Assembly: GCF_000708595.2 (NCBI RefSeq)
Contig: NZ_JARP01000003.1
Location: 372,001 to 436,000, forward strand
Length of the DNA: 64,000 nucleotides
Reading direction: 5' to 3'
Source: Flavobacterium sp. KJJ
GTDB lineage: Bacteria > Bacteroidota > Bacteroidia > Flavobacteriales > Flavobacteriaceae
A program made the position numbers and the translations under genes. The notes below the pieces were generated by a model. It searched no databases. It saw nothing but the letters and a program-made list of their open reading frames with translations, and was not told the origin of the DNA. Numbering within the stretch: the first letter of the stretch is position 1; each line of letters begins with the position of its first letter. Below, piece by piece: positions 8,992 to 16,252 of the stretch.

Positions 8992-9105
8992 TTTTAAATT
9001 TCAAATTCCAACCATTAACAATTATAAAATCAATTTCAATAAAGATTTGAAAGTTTAAAAATTTAAGTAAAGATAAAGTATAGCTTTGGAATTTGGGATT
9101 TAAAA
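8992..9105. repeat. Inverted repeat between cobU and bluB-cobT
   Basis: TTTTAAATTTCAAATTCCAA (8992-9011) is the reverse complement, at 18 of 20 positions, of TTGGAATTTGGGATTTAAAA (9086-9105), 74 nt away. A near copy of the right arm sits at 30809-30841, also just after the stop codon of a minus-strand gene. It could act as a processing hairpin in the mRNA. Confidence 0.6.
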
Positions 9106-9114
9106 AATTGGAAT

Positions 9115-9621
9115 TTATTTTATCTTGACCGGAATTCCAGAAACCATTAAAACCACTTCGTCAGCATTTGAAGCCAAAAATTGATTCATCCAGCCTTGCA
9201 GTTCGACAAATTTTCTGCCGATATGAGTTTCAGCATGAACTCCCATTCCGATTTCATTGGTCACAATAATAAATGTTGCATTTTCTTGATTTGCAATCAA
9301 GAGAAATTCCTTTTTAGCTTCTTCTAAGCTTAAATTCACATCGTTTTTAGTATCAATAAAAAAATTAGTGAGCCAAAGTGTTACACAGTCAATCAAAACT
9401 ACTTTTCCTGAAAAATCTAATTCGCTTAAATATTTTTCTTTTTCAATGTTAGTCCAGCGTTCATCACGTTCTGATTGATGGCGATCGATTCTATTCTGAA
9501 AATCTTGATCCCATTTTCTGGCTGTTGCCACATAAATAGGAGAATCTGAAAGCTGTAAAGCTAAATTTTGAGCATAACTGCTTTTTCCTGATCGTTCTCC
9601 GCCGGTAATTAAGTAAAACAT
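9115..9621 (-). CDS. cobU: Adenosylcobinamide kinase / adenosylcobinamide-phosphate guanylyltransferase
   Basis: 168 residues, usual CobU length. The P-loop GGERSGKS is at residues 7-14, and RIDRHQSERDERW holds His48, the expected guanylylated histidine. CobU phosphorylates adenosylcobinamide and then adds GMP to give adenosylcobinamide-GDP, the substrate of CobS. Presence of CobU with CobS and CobT but no corrin-ring genes in the window points to salvage rather than complete synthesis. Eight nucleotides upstream of the ATG begins an array of 7-nt repeats. Confidence 0.95.
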   Translation of the reverse strand: MFYLITGGERSGKSSYAQNLALQLSDSPIYVATARKWDQDFQNRIDRHQSERDERWTNIEKEKYLSELDFSGKVVLIDCVTLWLTNFFIDTKNDVNLSLEEAKKEFLLIANQENATFIIVTNEIGMGVHAETHIGRKFVELQGWMNQFLASNADEVVLMVSGIPVKIK

Positions 9622-9628
9622 TTTTTTT

Positions 9629-9698
9629 GAGTTATGAGTTGTGAATTATGAGTTGTGAGTTATGGGTTATGAGTTGTGAGTTATGGGTTATAAGTTGG
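9629..9698. repeat. Heptanucleotide tandem repeat array with an inverted partial copy
   Basis: Nine consecutive 7-mers of the form GRRTTRT (GAGTTAT, GAGTTGT, GAATTAT, GGGTTAT) run from 9629 to 9691 and a tenth, decayed unit (AAGTTGG) ends at 9698. The reverse complement of two and a half units, AACTCGTAACTCATAACT, lies at 9753-9770 at the stop codon of the upstream gene, so a long imperfect hairpin is possible. Confidence 0.85.
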
Positions 9699-9768
9699 TT
9701 TCGTTGTTCTAAACATGCAAGTGAAATAGAGAAGTTGAAAATTCTGTATTTCAACTCGTAACTCATAA

Positions 9769-10134
9769 CTATTTATAAGGACAATGACGGCAGTCATTTC
9801 CGCAACAGCTTCCTCTTTTTAAGTGAAACCAAGCTTTAAAAACATAATTACCATTTTCTATGTAATAGTCAATACCTTCCAGCAGTTTATCATTTTTGGG
9901 TAAAGATATCGCTTTATTTTTAAGAGCAGTTTTAGGGGTGATGGTTTCAACATAAGCGTCTATTTTGTCTTCGCAAGCTTCTTTAAAACATACCGGACAA
10001 AGACAATCTGCTCCATCTGAAAGATTAAAAATAGGCGGGTAATCATTGCACCAGCATTTTTTTTCAACCGAAATATCTCCACAGCTGAAAGTAGATTCAC
10101 AGCTAGAGCAAATTTTTGTTTTTGTGGTTTTCAT
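9769..10134 (-). CDS. Cysteine-rich CWC-type / DUF5522 two-domain protein
   Basis: 121 residues with 14 cysteines. The N-terminal half (about 8-55) has the paired-cysteine pattern CSSCESTFSCGD, KCWCNDYP and CLCPVCF of the Cys-rich CWC family. The C-terminal half (about 85-121) matches DUF5522: YYIENGNYVFKAWFHLKRG followed by CCGNDCRHCPY. The cysteines are likely to bind zinc or another metal; the reaction or partner is unknown for both families. It is the first gene of the minus-strand run leading into cobU and is divergent from btuF, so a link to corrinoid metabolism is a reasonable guess but only from context. Confidence 0.85.
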   Translation of the reverse strand: MKTTKTKICSSCESTFSCGDISVEKKCWCNDYPPIFNLSDGADCLCPVCFKEACEDKIDAYVETITPKTALKNKAISLPKNDKLLEGIDYYIENGNYVFKAWFHLKRGSCCGNDCRHCPYK

Positions 10135-10200
10135 AGTGTAAAGATACTATTTGTTGAATTTTGTAAGAATAAAAGTAAACAAAAAAAATAGAAAATGCTT

Positions 10201-10208
10201 TACCTTTG
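10201..10208 (+). promoter_or_regulatory. Predicted -7 promoter element of the btuFCD operon
   Basis: TACCTTTG matches TAnnTTTG and lies 22 nt before the ATG at 10230. A clear -33 TTG at the right spacing is not seen. Confidence 0.5.
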
Positions 10209-10229
10209 TCCCTATCCAAAACGTTAAAT

Positions 10230-11372
10230 ATGAAACTTTATTTACCTAAATTAACTTTTCTTCTTACTTTTTTTATTGTTGTAGGTTGTAAAAAATCTGA
10301 AAATGAAACTGTTGCAAAGTCTGAAATTGCAAAAAACAGTATCGAATTTGCTTCAGGACTTTCGATTATAAAATATGAAGGATATTCTGTAGTAACGGTT
10401 TCAAATCCTTGGCCAAATGCTAATAAGAACTTCAAATATATTTTAAAAGAAAAAGACGCTAAAGTTCCGGATAGTTTAAATTCGTATACAACAATAAAAG
10501 TGCCTTTAGAATCTGTTGTGGTAACATCGACTACTACTATTCCGTTTTTAGAAATGCTTGAAGTTGAAGATAAATTGGTGGGTTTTCCGCATACGGATTA
10601 TATTTCTTCTGAAAAAACGAGAGCTCTGATAGACAAAGGTTTGGTTAAAAATGTAGGTCAAAATGAAAAATTAAATATTGAACAGTTAATAGAATTATCA
10701 CCAGAACTGATTGTTACTTTTGGAGTAGACAACAACAACCCTATGTTGGATAATTTGAAAAAAAGCGGACTAAATGTTTTAATTCAAGCCGATTGGATGG
10801 AACAATCTCCTCTTGGGAAAGCAGAATGGCTTAAACTTTACGGAGCATTATTTGGGAAAGAAGATAAAGCAAAAGAACTGTTTGATAAAATTGTGACAAG
10901 CTACAATCAGGCAAAAAAATTAGTTGCCGAAAAACCAGCAACTTCAACGGTTTTATATGGTTCTATGTACGAAGACGTTTGGTATGTAGCGAAAGGGAAT
11001 AGCTGGGTAGCGCAGTTTATGAAAGATGCTCAGGCAAATTATTTGTGGGCAGATTTAAAAGGTACAGGAAGCCAAGGTTTGTCTTTTGAAAAAGTATTAG
11101 ACAAAGCGAAAACGGCAAATGTTTGGATCGCTTCAGGTTCGTTTAAATCTTTAGACGAATTGCAGAAAGCAAATCCGCACTACAGTGAATTTGATGCTTT
11201 TAAAAATAAAACGATCTATACCTTAGAAAGTAAATTTGGAGCAACTGGCGGAACAGTTTATTATGAATTGTCTCCAAGCCGTCCAGATTTGGTTTTGAAA
11301 GATTATATCAAAATTTTTCATCCGGATTTACTCGAAAGCTATGAGTTTACTTTTGCATCTAAATTAAATTAA
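10230..11372 (+). CDS. Corrinoid ABC transporter substrate-binding lipoprotein (BtuF-like)
   Basis: 380 residues from the ATG at 10230. A longer frame opening at a TTG at 10206 would overlap the promoter box, so the ATG is preferred. The lipoprotein signal ends at GC (Cys20), anchoring it in the envelope. The body is a class III (BtuF/FecB-type) binding protein: VVVTSTTTIPFLEMLEVEDKLVG, IEQLIELSPELIVTFG, and the long connecting helix. It should pass the ligand to the FecCD permease encoded 1 nt downstream. Ligand assignment to corrinoid rests on the divergent cob genes and nearby btuB; an iron-siderophore ligand is the alternative. Confidence 0.85.
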   Translation: MKLYLPKLTFLLTFFIVVGCKKSENETVAKSEIAKNSIEFASGLSIIKYEGYSVVTVSNPWPNANKNFKYILKEKDAKVPDSLNSYTTIKVPLESVVVTSTTTIPFLEMLEVEDKLVGFPHTDYISSEKTRALIDKGLVKNVGQNEKLNIEQLIELSPELIVTFGVDNNNPMLDNLKKSGLNVLIQADWMEQSPLGKAEWLKLYGALFGKEDKAKELFDKIVTSYNQAKKLVAEKPATSTVLYGSMYEDVWYVAKGNSWVAQFMKDAQANYLWADLKGTGSQGLSFEKVLDKAKTANVWIASGSFKSLDELQKANPHYSEFDAFKNKTIYTLESKFGATGGTVYYELSPSRPDLVLKDYIKIFHPDLLESYEFTFASKLN

Positions 11373-11373
11373 A

Positions 11374-12402
11374 TTGGCAAATAAAAAACGAAATACCATG
11401 TTGTTTATCGTTTTGGCTTTGAGTCTTTTGCTGATGTTTTTTATAAGCATTAGCTTGGGTTCTGTGACAATTCCGTTTAAAGATGTTTATACGAGTTTAA
11501 CTGGAGGCCACGCCACTAAATCGACTTGGGAATACATCATTATTAATTATCGTTTACCCAAAGCAATAACAGCAGTTTTAGTGGGAACCGGACTTTCGAT
11601 CAGTGGTTTGCTCATGCAGACATTATTTAGAAATCCGCTTGCCGGACCGTATGTTTTAGGATTGAGCTCTGGTGCAAGTTTAGGTGTTGCTTTTGTAATT
11701 TTAGGAGCTGGATTTTTACCTTCATTTTTAAGTGTAATCGCATTGTCGTCATACGGAATTGTACTTGCATCCACATTAGGAAGCACGATGGTTTTATTGT
11801 TGGTTTTAGTTGTTTCGCAAAGATTGCGAGATACAATGGCTATTTTAATAGTCGGTTTAATGTTTGGTAGTTTTACAACGGCAATTGTCAGTATTTTAAC
11901 GTATTTCAGTACAGCAGAACAATTGCAGAAATTTACTTTTTGGTCAATGGGAAGTTTAGGGAATCTTTCTTGGTCAACTCTTATAATTTTAGCAGTATGT
12001 GTGGGCATTGGTTTGGTTTTAAGCGCTGCGAGTATCAAACCCTTAAATGCATTGCTATTAGGCGAAAATTATGCTAAAAGTATGGGATTGAATTTTAAAA
12101 AAGCAAGATTGATCATCATATTTGCAACGAGTATTTTAGCAGGGAGTATAACCGCTTTTGCTGGTCCAATTGCCTTTGTTGGTTTAGCGGTTCCACATAT
12201 CGCAAAACTTACTTTTCAAACCAGTAATCATACGGTTTTGTTTTGGAGCACATTGTTTTTTGGTGCTATCATTATGTTGTTTTGTGATGTCGTTTCGCAA
12301 ATGCCAGGCTTTGATGTTACGCTGCCTATAAATGCGATTACGTCTATAATTGGTGCGCCAGTTGTCATTTGGTTATTGGTTAAAAAAAGAAATTTTAAGT
12401 AA
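11374..12402 (+). CDS. FecCD-family ABC transporter permease (BtuC-like)
   Basis: 342 residues with about ten membrane helices, the standard size for the BtuC/FecCD permease. Family motifs include YRLPKAITAVLVGTGLSISG near residues 53-72, NPLAGPYVLGLSSGASLG near 87-104 and FVGLAVPHIAK near 267-277. The start is a TTG 1 nt after the btuF stop (an ATG at 11398 is possible but would drop the conserved KKRNT residues). It forms the inner-membrane channel of the importer whose ATPase is encoded 180 nt downstream. Confidence 0.88.
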   Translation: MANKKRNTMLFIVLALSLLLMFFISISLGSVTIPFKDVYTSLTGGHATKSTWEYIIINYRLPKAITAVLVGTGLSISGLLMQTLFRNPLAGPYVLGLSSGASLGVAFVILGAGFLPSFLSVIALSSYGIVLASTLGSTMVLLLVLVVSQRLRDTMAILIVGLMFGSFTTAIVSILTYFSTAEQLQKFTFWSMGSLGNLSWSTLIILAVCVGIGLVLSAASIKPLNALLLGENYAKSMGLNFKKARLIIIFATSILAGSITAFAGPIAFVGLAVPHIAKLTFQTSNHTVLFWSTLFFGAIIMLFCDVVSQMPGFDVTLPINAITSIIGAPVVIWLLVKKRNFK

Positions 12403-12582
12403 AAAGTTAGAATTAATTGTCTCAATATTTTTAAAGAAGGTCAAAGAACATTTGTTAATGAACATTATAAATTACTGCCTAAGTTTTAAGCCAAGCCTAT
12501 GTGTTAATTTACAAGTAAATTTTTAAAACAACTTTTTAGTACAGAGAAATCTATGTTTCTATGTGTTTAAAAAATAATCGCA

Positions 12583-13362
12583 ATGAAAACAAGTATCTTA
12601 AATACATCAAATTTAAACATTGGATATAAATCTAAAAAAGCGGTTGTGACTATTGCTGAAAATCTGAATCTGAATTTAAACTCAGGAAAACTTATTTCAT
12701 TAATTGGGGCAAACGGAATTGGGAAATCGACATTGTTGCGTACTATTACAGGAATTCAGCATCCTCTTGCGGGGAATGTTTTTTTGAATGATAAAAATAT
12801 TTCCGATTATAAACCTTTAGACTTAGCTCAGAATTTAAGTTTGGTTTTGACTGAAAAATTGCCGCCAAGTAATCTTTCGGTTTTCGAATTGGTTGCATTA
12901 GGTCGTCAGCCCTATACGAATTGGGTCGGGACTTTAACAGATACTGATATTGAGAAAGTGCAGGAAGCAATGCAATTGACTCAAATCGAACATTTGGCTC
13001 AAAAAAAGCATTTTGAAATCAGTGACGGACAATTGCAAAAAGTATTGATTGCAAGAGCTTTGGCACAAGATACTCCGTTGATTATTTTAGATGAACCCAC
13101 AACTCATCTTGATTTATTGCATAAAGTTTCGCTTTTTAAATTGCTTAAGAAACTAACTCAAGAAACTCAAAAATGTATTTTGTTTTCAACGCACGATATC
13201 GATTTGGCGATTCAATTGAGTGACGAAATGATTATTATGACACCCGAAACTGTAGTTCAGGATCAGCCTTGCAATTTAATTTCGAATGGAAGTTTTGCTG
13301 CGTTATTCAAAGATGAGCATATTGTTTTTGATGCAGAAAAAGGGAAGTTTATTGTGACTTGA
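12583..13362 (+). CDS. ABC transporter ATP-binding protein (BtuD/FecE-like)
   Basis: 259 residues. Walker A GANGIGKST lies near residues 44-52, Walker B LIILDEPTTHLD near 167-178, and the switch histidine in STHDIDLA near 206-213. The signature motif reads ISDGQLQKV rather than the usual LSGGQ, a change of the first glycine to aspartate. It powers the importer made with the two upstream genes. The 180-nt gap before it (12403-12582) is larger than between the other two and holds only AT-rich sequence resembling decayed intergenic repeats, so a separate promoter is possible. Confidence 0.88.
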   Translation: MKTSILNTSNLNIGYKSKKAVVTIAENLNLNLNSGKLISLIGANGIGKSTLLRTITGIQHPLAGNVFLNDKNISDYKPLDLAQNLSLVLTEKLPPSNLSVFELVALGRQPYTNWVGTLTDTDIEKVQEAMQLTQIEHLAQKKHFEISDGQLQKVLIARALAQDTPLIILDEPTTHLDLLHKVSLFKLLKKLTQETQKCILFSTHDIDLAIQLSDEMIIMTPETVVQDQPCNLISNGSFAALFKDEHIVFDAEKGKFIVT

Positions 13363-13447
13363 TTCGCTTTCCTGCAAGGTTTATCAAATCTTTTACGTTT
13401 TTATTTATTATCAGCTGTATGCTTTATACCTAAAAGCAAAATCAAGA

Positions 13448-13903
13448 TTATCTTTTCAATCCAATTTGTCTTTTAGCCTCGCCAACAACAAATGCTACAG
13501 AATTAGCAATATTAAAACTTCGGATTAATTTTGACATTGGAATAGTTAAATGATTCTCAAAACGAGCCAAAACTTCTTTGCTCAAGCCAACGCTTTCTTT
13601 GCCAAAAACCAGCCAGTCTCCATCTTGAAATTCGGTTTCTAAATATGATTTTTCGGCGTGAGAACTCATCAAAAATACGCGCGATTGATCTGGAATTTGT
13701 TTGACCCACTCGTCTACATTTTGATATTCGGTCACTTCGAGATGAACCCAATAATCCAGACCCGAACGTTTTAGGTTTTTGTCATTAATCACAAATCCGA
13801 ATGGATGAATTAAATGCAGTCTGCTTTCTGTGCCTACACATAATCTTCCAATATTTCCAGTATTATTTGGTATTTCAGGTTCTACAAGAACAACGTTTAG
13901 CAT
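13448..13903 (-). CDS. trmL: tRNA (cytidine(34)-2'-O)-methyltransferase
   Basis: 151 residues of the SPOUT methyltransferase fold, the minimal TrmL length with no RNA-binding extension. Motifs: VLVEPEIPNNTGNIGRLC at residues 4-21, LVFGKESVGL in the knot region and IPMSKLIRSFNIANSVAFV at the C-terminus, which forms the SAM-binding knot. TrmL methylates the wobble ribose of tRNA-Leu species. The gene is a single unit, convergent with btuD. Three 7-nt repeats begin 7 nt before its ATG. Confidence 0.92.
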   Translation of the reverse strand: MLNVVLVEPEIPNNTGNIGRLCVGTESRLHLIHPFGFVINDKNLKRSGLDYWVHLEVTEYQNVDEWVKQIPDQSRVFLMSSHAEKSYLETEFQDGDWLVFGKESVGLSKEVLARFENHLTIPMSKLIRSFNIANSVAFVVGEAKRQIGLKR

Positions 13904-13909
13904 TTTTTT

Positions 13910-13930
13910 GAGTTATGAATTTTGAGTTTT
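13910..13930. repeat. Three heptanucleotide repeats in the trmL leader
   Basis: GAGTTAT, GAATTTT, GAGTTTT in direct succession. The first unit and its distance from the start codon (7 nt of T on the plus strand) copy the arrangement in front of cobU at 9629. Confidence 0.6.
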
Positions 13931-13968
13931 CAAAAATTATTTAATTTTCTAATTGCCACATTATCTAA

Positions 13969-14541
13969 TTAGTTCTCTAATTTAAAATCTGGAACTTCTA
14001 TAACTTCTCCAGCTTTTAGGTTTTGCAAATATACATTTCCTATTCGTACACGCACAAGTCTGAGAGTAGGAAAACCGACTGCAGCGGTCATTTTTCGAAC
14101 TTGGCGAAACTTTCCTTCATTTACTGTAATTGAAGCCCAAGAAGTTGGTCCGTGGCGTTCGTCTCTGATTTTTTTAGCTCTTGGTCCAAAATCGGGAATT
14201 TCGGTAACTATAAAAGCAGAGCAGGGTTTTGTTTTGTATTTTCCTCCATCAAAACCAATTTCAACGCCTTTTTGAAGTTGTTCTATAGCTTCTGGAGTAA
14301 TTATGCCGTCTACCTGAACATAATATTCTTTATCCACTTTTTTGCTTCTTATCTGTTCGCTAACTTTTCCGTCTGTTGTCAGCAAAAGCAAACCTTCAGA
14401 ATCTTCGTCTAGACGACCAATAGCCATTGTGCCTTCAGGGAAATTATATAATTCGCCCAAAAGTTTCTTCTTTCTTTTTAATTCGTATATAAATTGGCTT
14501 AGATAGCCGTAAGGTTTAAAAAGAATAAAGTGATGGTGCAT
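13969..14541 (-). CDS. 23S rRNA pseudouridine synthase, RluE/RsuA type
   Basis: 190 residues, the catalytic domain without an N-terminal S4 domain, as in RluE. It begins HHFILFKPYGYLSQF, has the catalytic Asp in AIGRLDEDSEGLLLLT (about residues 41-56), and ends with the FRQVRKMTAAVGFPTLRLVR motif. RluE makes pseudouridine in 23S rRNA helix 89; that position is inferred from the family. A -7 promoter box lies 18 nt upstream of the ATG. Confidence 0.9.
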   Translation of the reverse strand: MHHHFILFKPYGYLSQFIYELKRKKKLLGELYNFPEGTMAIGRLDEDSEGLLLLTTDGKVSEQIRSKKVDKEYYVQVDGIITPEAIEQLQKGVEIGFDGGKYKTKPCSAFIVTEIPDFGPRAKKIRDERHGPTSWASITVNEGKFRQVRKMTAAVGFPTLRLVRVRIGNVYLQNLKAGEVIEVPDFKLEN

Positions 14542-14558
14542 ATTGATTTTTTAGACTG

Positions 14559-14566
14559 CAAAGATA
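14559..14566 (-). promoter_or_regulatory. Predicted -7 promoter element of the rluE-like gene
   Basis: TATCTTTG on the minus strand, matching TAnnTTTG, 17 nt before the ATG at 14541. Confidence 0.5.
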
Positions 14567-14685
14567 GTTTTGTTTGATATGCTGCAAAATAATAATCCTT
14601 TAATAAACCAAAAGCTATGTTAAAGAACTTACTTTTCAGGCTAAGATTTCGTAATATTATAATACTAACCCTTAAAAATAATATC

Positions 14686-15060
14686 ATGGAATCTAATAAT
14701 TTAGGATCAAAAAAGATAAATGGAGTACAAAAAGACATCGATGAATCGAAAGGAAAAAATGTTTCTCACGATGGCAAAGCGGATGACGCAAATTTGAAAA
14801 AAGAAGTCGTTACAGATAAAAACGGCAACAAAGAAGTTGTAGAAAGAGCCAGAAATGAAAACGAAGATATTAAGAAAGTGAAAGGCAATGTGAATCCAAA
14901 AAATGCAAATGCCAATAGAGGAGTTTCATCTGAAGAAGAAGCTGAGAAAACAGTCGAAAACAAAGACCGAAATTCAGATATAACACCAAACCGATATCCA
15001 AACTCAAATCCTGAAAGTCATAAAGACAGAGGGAATATGAAATTGGATGAAGATAAATAA
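14686..15060 (+). CDS. Hydrophilic, probably disordered protein
   Basis: 124 residues when started at the ATG at 14686 (MESNNLGSKKINGV). An upstream extension to 14617 would add a hydrophobic, unrelated-looking stretch and is unlikely. The protein is almost entirely Lys, Glu, Asp and Asn with no hydrophobic core, no signal peptide and no cysteine, so it is likely intrinsically disordered and cytosolic. I do not recognise the family. Stress-protective or ribosome-associated roles are known for proteins of this kind, but nothing here shows which applies. Confidence 0.65.
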   Translation: MESNNLGSKKINGVQKDIDESKGKNVSHDGKADDANLKKEVVTDKNGNKEVVERARNENEDIKKVKGNVNPKNANANRGVSSEEEAEKTVENKDRNSDITPNRYPNSNPESHKDRGNMKLDEDK

Positions 15061-15144
15061 GCAATTTTTTTTTGATTTTAGCAATTTTAATATCAAATAA
15101 CATTTGATTGTGATAAAGTATTAAACTTATTTTAAACTTTTATT

Positions 15145-15172
15145 TTGCTATGGCTAAAGGTTTTTATGTTTG
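15145..15172 (+). promoter_or_regulatory. Predicted promoter of the SDR gene
   Basis: TTG at 15145-15147 (-33) and TATGTTTG at 15165-15172 (-7), separated by 17 nt; the ATG follows at 15206. This is one of the clearest Bacteroidetes-type promoters in the window. Confidence 0.6.
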
Positions 15173-15205
15173 TAAATTTAGAGTACAAATTTAAATCTTA
15201 AGAAT

Positions 15206-15958
15206 ATGTCACTTTTAGAAAACAAGGTGGCTTTTGTATCAGGCGGAGGTTCAGGAATTGGACGCGCAGTTGCAGAAGCTTACGCTCGCGAAGGAGCAAA
15301 AGTAGTTGTTTCAGATATTAATGTTGAACACGGTGAAGAAACCGTTAAATTTATAAAAGATGCTGGAGGAGAAGCCTTTTTTGTAAAAGGCGATTCATCA
15401 AGCGCAAGCGACAACAAACACATGGTTGAGGTTACAGTTTCAAAGTACGGCCGACTTGATATTGCGTGTAACAATGCAGGAATGGGCGGGCCGGCGAAAC
15501 CAACCGGAGAATACGAACCTGAAGCCTGGGATAAAGTAATTGCTTTAAATTTAAGCGGTGTTTTTTATGCTTGCCGCTACCAATTAGAACAAATGGAGAA
15601 AAACGGTGGAGGAAGCATTGTTAATATTGCTTCGATTCACGGTCAGGTTGCAGCGCCTTTAAGTCCTGCTTATACAGCCTCTAAACATGGAGTTGTGGGA
15701 TTGACAAAAAATATTGCGGCAGAATACGGTCAGAAAAATATTCGTTGCAATGCAGTTGGACCCGGTTATATTGAAACTGCTTTGCTGAAAGACAATTTAA
15801 ACAAAGACATGATGACTGCTATTGCTGCAAAAGCACCCATGAATCGTTTAGGAACTTCAGAAGAAATTGCAGAACTTGTTTTGTTTTTAAGTTCTGAAAA
15901 ATCCTCTTTTACTACAGGAAGTTATATAATTGCAGATGGTGGTTATACTGCAGTTTAA
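15206..15958 (+). CDS. Short-chain dehydrogenase/reductase
   Basis: 250 residues, a classical SDR. The NAD(P)-binding GGGSGIG is at residues 13-19, NNAG near 89-92, the catalytic Ser near 142 and the YTASK motif near 155-159. DINVEHGEE after the second strand carries an acidic residue (Asp37) at the position that favours NAD over NADP. The C-terminal GSYIIADGGYTAV is typical of FabG or glucose-dehydrogenase-like members. The substrate cannot be read from the sequence. It is a single-gene unit with its own promoter and terminator. Confidence 0.88.
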   Translation: MSLLENKVAFVSGGGSGIGRAVAEAYAREGAKVVVSDINVEHGEETVKFIKDAGGEAFFVKGDSSSASDNKHMVEVTVSKYGRLDIACNNAGMGGPAKPTGEYEPEAWDKVIALNLSGVFYACRYQLEQMEKNGGGSIVNIASIHGQVAAPLSPAYTASKHGVVGLTKNIAAEYGQKNIRCNAVGPGYIETALLKDNLNKDMMTAIAAKAPMNRLGTSEEIAELVLFLSSEKSSFTTGSYIIADGGYTAV

Positions 15959-15978
15959 CTCTACATAAAATAAATAGC

Positions 15979-16008
15979 AAAAAAGCTGTCCTTTTGGGCG
16001 GTTTTTTT
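15979..16008 (+). terminator. Intrinsic terminator of the SDR gene
   Basis: GCTGTCC and GGGCGGT regions pair through a TTTT loop (including G-U pairs), with a flanking A run and a run of eight T. The rest of the 294-nt gap up to 16252 is AT-rich and holds nothing else that I can identify. Confidence 0.65.
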
Positions 16009-16252
16009 TATGTGTTTTATTTTTATTTATTAAGTTTAAACTTGTTAAATTTTATATGTTAAGAAGTTTTTTACAAAAACATATAACACTGCGATATGTT
16101 GTTATTGTTGAGAATAATTGAAATTATGTCTAAATAAAATTAAGTATGATAGAAGATGTTTATAAATTGAGAAACAATAAATTTATATTTTAACAATATT
16201 CTCTTAACTTTAAAGACCATAACTTTAGCCTCTAAAACTCTATTTTAAACAT

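Noticed and set aside
10141..10229. Possible second cobalamin riboswitch before btuF or the Cys-rich gene
   Set aside because: The gap is short and lacks the B12 box and the CCACTG core.
11547..12038. 163-codon ORF antisense to the permease gene
   Set aside because: Shadow of the membrane-protein coding frame; no start context, no family pattern, and the plus-strand frame has clear FecCD motifs.
12403..12582. Gap in the importer operon as a hidden gene or RNA
   Set aside because: No open frame of useful length and no stable fold by eye; it looks like decayed intergenic repeat sequence.
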